From NCBI GenBank assembly GCA_005408345.1, contig SEMN01000062.1, positions 1 through 64,000 of the forward strand: 64,000 bases of DNA. The letters are read 5' to 3'. A program made the translations under genes and the position numbers. Of this stretch, positions 59,048 through 64,000 are shown one piece after another. The notes under the pieces are model-generated. The model worked only from the letters and a program-made list of their open reading frames with translations. It did no database searches and was not told where the DNA came from. Numbering within the stretch: position 1 is the first letter of the stretch; the number at the start of each line of letters is the position of its first letter. This DNA comes from Macquaria australasica (lineage: Eukaryota; Chordata; Actinopteri; Centrarchiformes; Percichthyidae).

Positions 59048-62000
59048 GTAGACTTTGCATGACAGAAGCCAATATGAGGAGAGATATATAAAGAGACACA
59101 GATACTGCAGTTGATTGATCTAAAGGAAACATATTCATGGATCCAAACACCCACTAAATAAGTGAGAAATGGGTACACGTGCACTGGCTTGCATGCACAC
59201 AAAGGGCAGTAGTTCCATAGCTGACAAGAATATATATTTATTTCTGTCCTTTTATTTTTCTTGTATTTTCCTTTTATTAGACAGTGCGAAACAGAGGGTG
59301 GGCTGTGATATGTGATAAAGGTTTCTGAACAGAATTCTAATATTTCTATTTGGTATAAGTTTTTGACCACTGGCTTGTGCGAAAATCCATCTGACTGTAT
59401 TTGGGAAGTCAAACAATAGATTCAGGGAAATGCAGAGATGTGAAGACAATGCTATTGCTGTGAACATATGCATGTATAATAATTTTCAATTTAAACAAAA
59501 ATGAGATACATCACCTCTCTACAGTTTAGTTTGATTGCACTTTATGACTACAAGTACTTTTAAATAAGTAGTATAATATACAGTAGGTTGAAGTATTTAC
59601 AAGAAGTCAAAGAGGGTTCAGCTATTTGCATGGAGAGAATGTGAATATTTATCTATCATTCACTGACTCACGCATTGGGACAAATCTTTGGGAAAGTATT
59701 CCTTACTGTTTGACTTCTTGTTATTAGTCTAATTAGGGTATTGAATTTGGCATTTTGCCCTTTTGTCACTTAAGTCACTTAAGCTGACCACACTAGAAGA
59801 AATCAGTGGTGAAAATCAGCTATCTGGGCCTCTCAGAGACTGCTGATTTCATTTTGATGTAATCTGTATCGTGTAGTGTGTCAGGGTTGTTAATTAAATC
59901 TCAGACAAGTACTCTCAATATTGCTGAGATCTATTACTACATAGTAGACCTGCTAATAAAATCTGAAAAAGTCATTAAATTCATTGTATTAATAGGTGCT
60001 GTGTGCATTGTGAGTGTAATGATCCTTGCTGCTCACCCTGATAAATCTCAACCTAAAACAATAGTAGGCTGCCAAACTGTAGAGTTGCTCACCTCTAGTT
60101 TGCTCTGCAAATAATGTGCAAACCGCACATAAAACAAATTAGCCCATAACGTTGTGTTTACGTAGTATTCACCTTACACTTCTAGGCTGTCAGGCTGCCC
60201 CCAAGAGACTGCTTAAATATGGAAAGTGAAAATCATCTTTAAGAGAAAAGTGTCTCTTTTCCCAACTCTTAAGTAATTAATGTGGAATGGCTTTCTTTAG
60301 AGTTAATGAGTCAAAGTGAATTGAGCACAACACTGAGGCCAGATACCAGAAAGATCAAAAGACACTTTCTTATTACTTCAGTGAAAAAGACCAATCTTGA
60401 GTGAAATGAATGAAACTGAGTGCTCTGTCATTAGGTAATGGAGTTTAAATTTACATGCTGACTAAATTGAATTGAAAGCGAATTGACCCCCACCCCTGAA
60501 AGTTACAAGAGAAAGAGTGGAGGAGGCCTCATTTGACTTCATTAGAAAAGGTGATCCCAATTTATTTCTGGTTAACCTCAATCTAGCCAGGCAAGTCGAT
60601 TAAGTGTAAGATTTTTATTTACACGACTGATGGATAACCTTCAAAAATCAATCACCTCGCCTGATTGAACTTATTACTCTCCTGAAGCCATGGAAAACCT
60701 CATCAGTGTCTTGTAGAAGCTCTTAATAAATTGACTTTTCAGCTCCTGCAAGAGCTAGTGTTTTTCCATTGATGGCATTGTGTTCTTAACAAATAATAAT
60801 AGATCTGGGTCAGTTGTTGAACAGCAACTTAAAAGTATAAATGTTTGTCAGTTTTAGGGTGACAAAGTATACTTGATTTGAGTAATTCCACAATTTAGTG
60901 AATGAGGTGTTAGGTGTAATAGAGTAAATGAGCATTTAATTGAGAAGTAACGGAGAATTTACATCAATGTATTGGTAACTGCTGTGGAGCATTAAATATA
61001 TTTGTACCTCAGGAGTGTTCTCTCACTGCTACAGAGAAGCAACTGCATAATTTTGTAACAAGAAGGCTAAACAACTGTAATGATTTGCTCTTAGGTCTGT
61101 CTAAAAGGTCTGTAATACAATTATAACTTGTACAGGAAACAGTAATTGAAGCTCATGTTATTTGTGTTGTACAGTCCCTGTGCTGGCTGTTATTCTTAGA
61201 ATAGATAGTAAAAGATGCTTTTCTATTTCATGGACTCGCCCCTGACTGTGTTGTTGATATGCTGCCAAAATATGTCCCAGGTAGAGCTCTAAGAACCACA
61301 GACAGCTATGTACTGCTATGGTTAGTAGTACCTTCTTGTTGTAAGGCTACCTGCTTGTTGACTTTGGATTGAGGACTGGATTTTAAAAAGCTCTAGCTGT
61401 TTGTGTTTTTCAGTCGATTACGATGATTAGCACAACTTTTAGTGATGTGTGGGCTTCTGTCTCAGACCTGTCCCTTATTTCAGTTTTGACTTGAGAATTT
61501 GACTTTTCTCCAGCAGCACCAGTAAAGGAATTGATAGCTCTAAAAACCCAGTAGTTATTTGATTTGTACCAAGTCTTTAAAGAGTCCCATGGTGGACTGG
61601 CAGGTTGGCTGTCTGGTGGGTTTTCTGTGCGGTGTCAATGATCAGCTGCATTGCTGCCTCTAGTCTCAAGGTTAGATATTATTTACAACCTTGACAAACA
61701 CAGAAACATGAACTTTTATTGGACCAATAGTTTCAAGGTTGAAATAAAAACATATCAGACTATTCCCATATGATGAATATAGTTGAGCATGGTGAAAATG
61801 TTTCCTAAAATAGTACATGACCGCAAATGACAACAAAAAGTTTACTGAAATAGTACATGACCACAGAAAACAAAACAATTCTTTGCATAATGTACAGCAC
61901 ATGATGTTGAAACTCTTCACTGAATACAATAATACTACTAATAATAATATTTAAGTTATTTGAACAGCATCAGCAGTAGCTAATATCATCATTTCACCCA

Positions 62001-63016
62001 GTTCTAATGAAAATCCTAAACACAGGATGTAAACTCATCCTGACAGGTGGAATCACTTTGCTGTTTAATGGCAGGAGAAACCGTTTTATTTGAGTAAGGT
62101 GGAATGGCCCTTTAAGTGTCCCCAGGTAAAACCACCTGCTTTGCTCCTCTCTTCTTCTGCAGCACCAGTCAATGACAACGATTAGCTATAGCCTCCAGTA
62201 CCCAGTCTTTATCCTCAAGGTTAGACATAGCCTAGAGCCTAGCACAGTAGCAATGGAATGGGGCATTGTTTCATGAAAAGATGAAAATATTATTTGAAAT
62301 AATCAGAATTTTGTGGAATGTAAGACAGTGCTGGTATATATGATGTATTTTGTCAGGAAAATAAGTACTCATATTCATCTTAATCAGATGAATAATTGAA
62401 GAGTCAACAACAACAAAAAATGAAAACAATTTTGTTTAATAGTCATTTAAGTAATTACTCAAAAATGCCAAACTTTTCCGGTTCCAGCTTGTCAAATGTG
62501 AAGTTTTGCTGCTTTTCTCAGTTTCCTATAATTGTAAATGAAATCTTTAAATATCTAACAATCACCTTGGTCTAAAAGATTAATCAATTATTTGTTAAAA
62601 TAGTTGAGAGATTAATTAATAATGAAAATGCTCATTATTTGCAGTCTTGTGAATTTTAATTAAAACTTGACTCATGAGTCTGGTTAAAGTTTTAATTCTC
62701 TTTTTTTCTACCTCTTATTATGTAAAAATTGAGTACACAAACATGCAAAATTAAAGAAAACATGTGCAATGCTCACACATACTATAATTCTAAGTCAATA
62801 TTTTGATGTTGTTGTCAATATATTGTTGAATTTAAATAGTTATAAAAGCATAGACAAGACCGGCACATACGTGTACTTTGCAAAACGTCACGTCCTTTTT
62901 GGGGGGTAGAAAACTGAAGGTCCTATAGATGTCAATGCAATTTGACGTGTGTTTGGATAACAATTTTGACAAGTATGTATGCATTAGATTCGTGTTAAAC
63001 AAACCTTGTTTTATAG
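59048..63016 (+). other. ulk4 intron, largely featureless
   Basis: No further ulk4 exon found. Contains the degraded hAT-type relative (62370-62645) and a short direct repeat of AAATAGTACATGACC (61807 and 61848 regions). Confidence 0.55.
62370..62645. mobile_element. degraded relative of the GATTAAT hAT-type element
   Basis: Carries the family's internal phrases (CAAAAATGCCAAAC, CCAGCTTGTCAAATGTGAAG, TTTGCTGCTTTTCTCAG) and the arm AGATTAATTAATAATGAAAATG...GCAG. Its orientation is opposite to 32803-33135. The left end is lost. In the ulk4 intron right of 59047. Confidence 0.65.
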
Positions 63017-63201
63017 ACATGTCTACAGTTATTTTGCCACCTTGCCTGAACCTGAGCGTTCACGATATCTTAATAAATTAAGGTTGAACGGTCAGCCGTC
63101 ATGCCCCTTCAGTCTTCCCCCGTCTAAGTGGATCAATGACCCAACACAGTGGCCAGATATTGCTTATCCGGACATCTATACATATTTGATTCAATCACCA
63201 G
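63017..63201 (+). CDS. exon of a multicopy teleost ORF family (probably transposon-derived), part 1
   Basis: Acceptor TTTTATAG at 63016, open frame HVYSYFATLPEPERSRYLNK, then KWINDPTQWPDIAYPDIYTY LIQSP, donor CCA G before GTATCG (phase 1). Segments of the form KWxxDPxxWPxxxYxDIYxYLIxxPG recur, from memory, in many unannotated fish and coral proteins that also carry SWIM-type zinc or YqaJ-like nuclease domains. Whether this copy is a whole gene, a fragment or a relic cannot be told: no first exon is seen and the window ends soon after. Confidence 0.5.
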
Positions 63202-63517
63202 GTATCGTTAGGCTGAGTGCTGCTGTAAATAACCAACTTGTTAATAGCCAACTGTTTGAGCTAGCCTGAGATTTAGTTTGAGACGACAGTCTGATGCTGC
63301 TACACTATATGACTGTACTCCAGCAGCCTCCCACTAAAGCTATCAGTAGTCACCAGCGTCATTTAGCTATTTACCTCACTGACAGTGAATACTCATGTAT
63401 CTTATGTGCGTCAAATCTCAGTGTGAAATCCTTGGTTATTAATGCGGTTGTTTCTAGTTTCTTATTCGACATAATTTAAATGACAGAAACTAATTCATAT
63501 TTAGTGTCATCAAAAAG

Positions 63518-63636
63518 GAATTTACACTGCTGCCAAAATGAAGAATTACCCTTCTCTGGAGGCTCATACATTCCTCAGCAGTGGATGGGTACAGGTTATT
63601 CTACATATAAAGCTTGAAGCTAGCTTGAAGCCATAA
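63518..63636 (+). CDS. exon of the same multicopy ORF family, part 2
   Basis: Following an AAAAAG acceptor, the frame continues GIYTAAKMKNYPSLEAHTFL SSGWVQ in exact phase with 63201, matching the usual family continuation (PG-[IV]YT...YxSLxAxxxxxSGWV). It then reads VILHIKLEASLKP to TAA at 63634, unless it splices at CAG/GTTATT (63594/63595). The early stop suggests a truncated copy. Confidence 0.45.
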
Positions 63637-64000
63637 AGCTCTCCTTTTGGGACCCCTTTCCTTTCCAGGAAGGATGGGGAACTGGAGATCTTGATTCTTC
63701 AACAGCTTTTCTGCATTTTCTCTCGCTATGTGACAGCGCAATTCTTTCCCCCAAAAGGGGGCGCGGCCTTGGTGATTGGCGCTTGATGACGCGATGCCAG
63801 TCTGGTGTATGTTCACACACAGACATAGTAACCCACTAATCAAGATGTCATGGCTCCTCTTGCTCCCTTCTCCCCTCCCCGACTTGGCCCTTTCTTGCCC
63901 TTTTCCTCACTCCTCTCTACTTGCATCTCCTTCACGTTATCTCTCTGCCTTTCTCTCACTCCCACTCTACTCCTTCACTGCCCCCGCTCCCCCGTCCTCA
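63637..64000 (+). other. right-edge sequence, pyrimidine-rich
   Basis: CCCCCAAAAGGGGGCGCGGCC (63751-63771 region) followed by a strongly CT-rich block from 63,850 to the end. No ulk4 exon recognised. Confidence 0.5.

Noticed and set aside
63601..63843. 80-aa minus-strand frame
   Set aside because: Antisense to the end of the multicopy ORF family exon; no recognised domain.

Overview
This is a vertebrate nuclear genomic window, most likely from a ray-finned (percomorph-type) fish. It shows long AT-leaning introns with consensus GT/AG junctions, very many CA/TG microsatellites, small inverted-repeat DNA transposons and remnants of teleost-type retroelements. It contains no bacterial-style operons, rRNA, tRNA or CRISPR that I can see.

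Two protein-coding genes fill it, arranged head to head. On the minus strand, about positions 42,000 down to the left edge, lies trak1 (trafficking kinesin-binding protein 1, a Milton/HAP1-family mitochondrial motor adaptor). I placed 16 exons of the long form: 701-791, 2249-2722, 5415-5743, 6144-6383, 6517-6593, 6692-6829, 7485-7559, 7749-7879, 8032-8110, 8504-8612, 8873-8973, 9073-9189, 10176-10252, 22767-22961, 31803-31961 and 37634-37712. All junction phases agree, giving about 823 residues; the C-terminal exons lie left of base 1. Two alternative first coding exons (14155-14377 and 19657-19744) splice in phase to 10252. A long in-frame read-through of exon 5415-5743 could give a short C-terminal isoform.

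On the plus strand, from about 44,200 to beyond the right edge, lies ulk4 (Unc-51-like kinase 4, a pseudokinase linked to cilia). I placed 19 coding exons, 45237 to 59047, giving 678 residues: the pseudokinase domain, an acidic and low-complexity linker, and the start of the helical-repeat region. The remaining exons lie beyond 64,000.

The TRAK1-ULK4 head-to-head pair matches human 3p22.1, so this is an old conserved neighbourhood. The 2.3-kb interval between the two predicted first exons (41956 and 44230) holds both promoters, a 216-bp inverted-repeat element and a candidate RFX X-box.

The rest is intron with repeats: a TTAA-flanked foldback element (97-501), a hAT-type miniature element with 8-bp target duplication (32803-33135) and a degraded relative (62370-62645), a non-LTR retrotransposon relic (57850-58640), a pair of exons from a multicopy fish ORF family (63017-63201 and 63518-63636), a duplicated 120-bp teleost repeat (11815-12075) and many microsatellites. 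I found no wholly new system. The most novel leads are the alternative N- and C-termini of trak1. All family assignments rest on recognition from memory, since no database search was possible.
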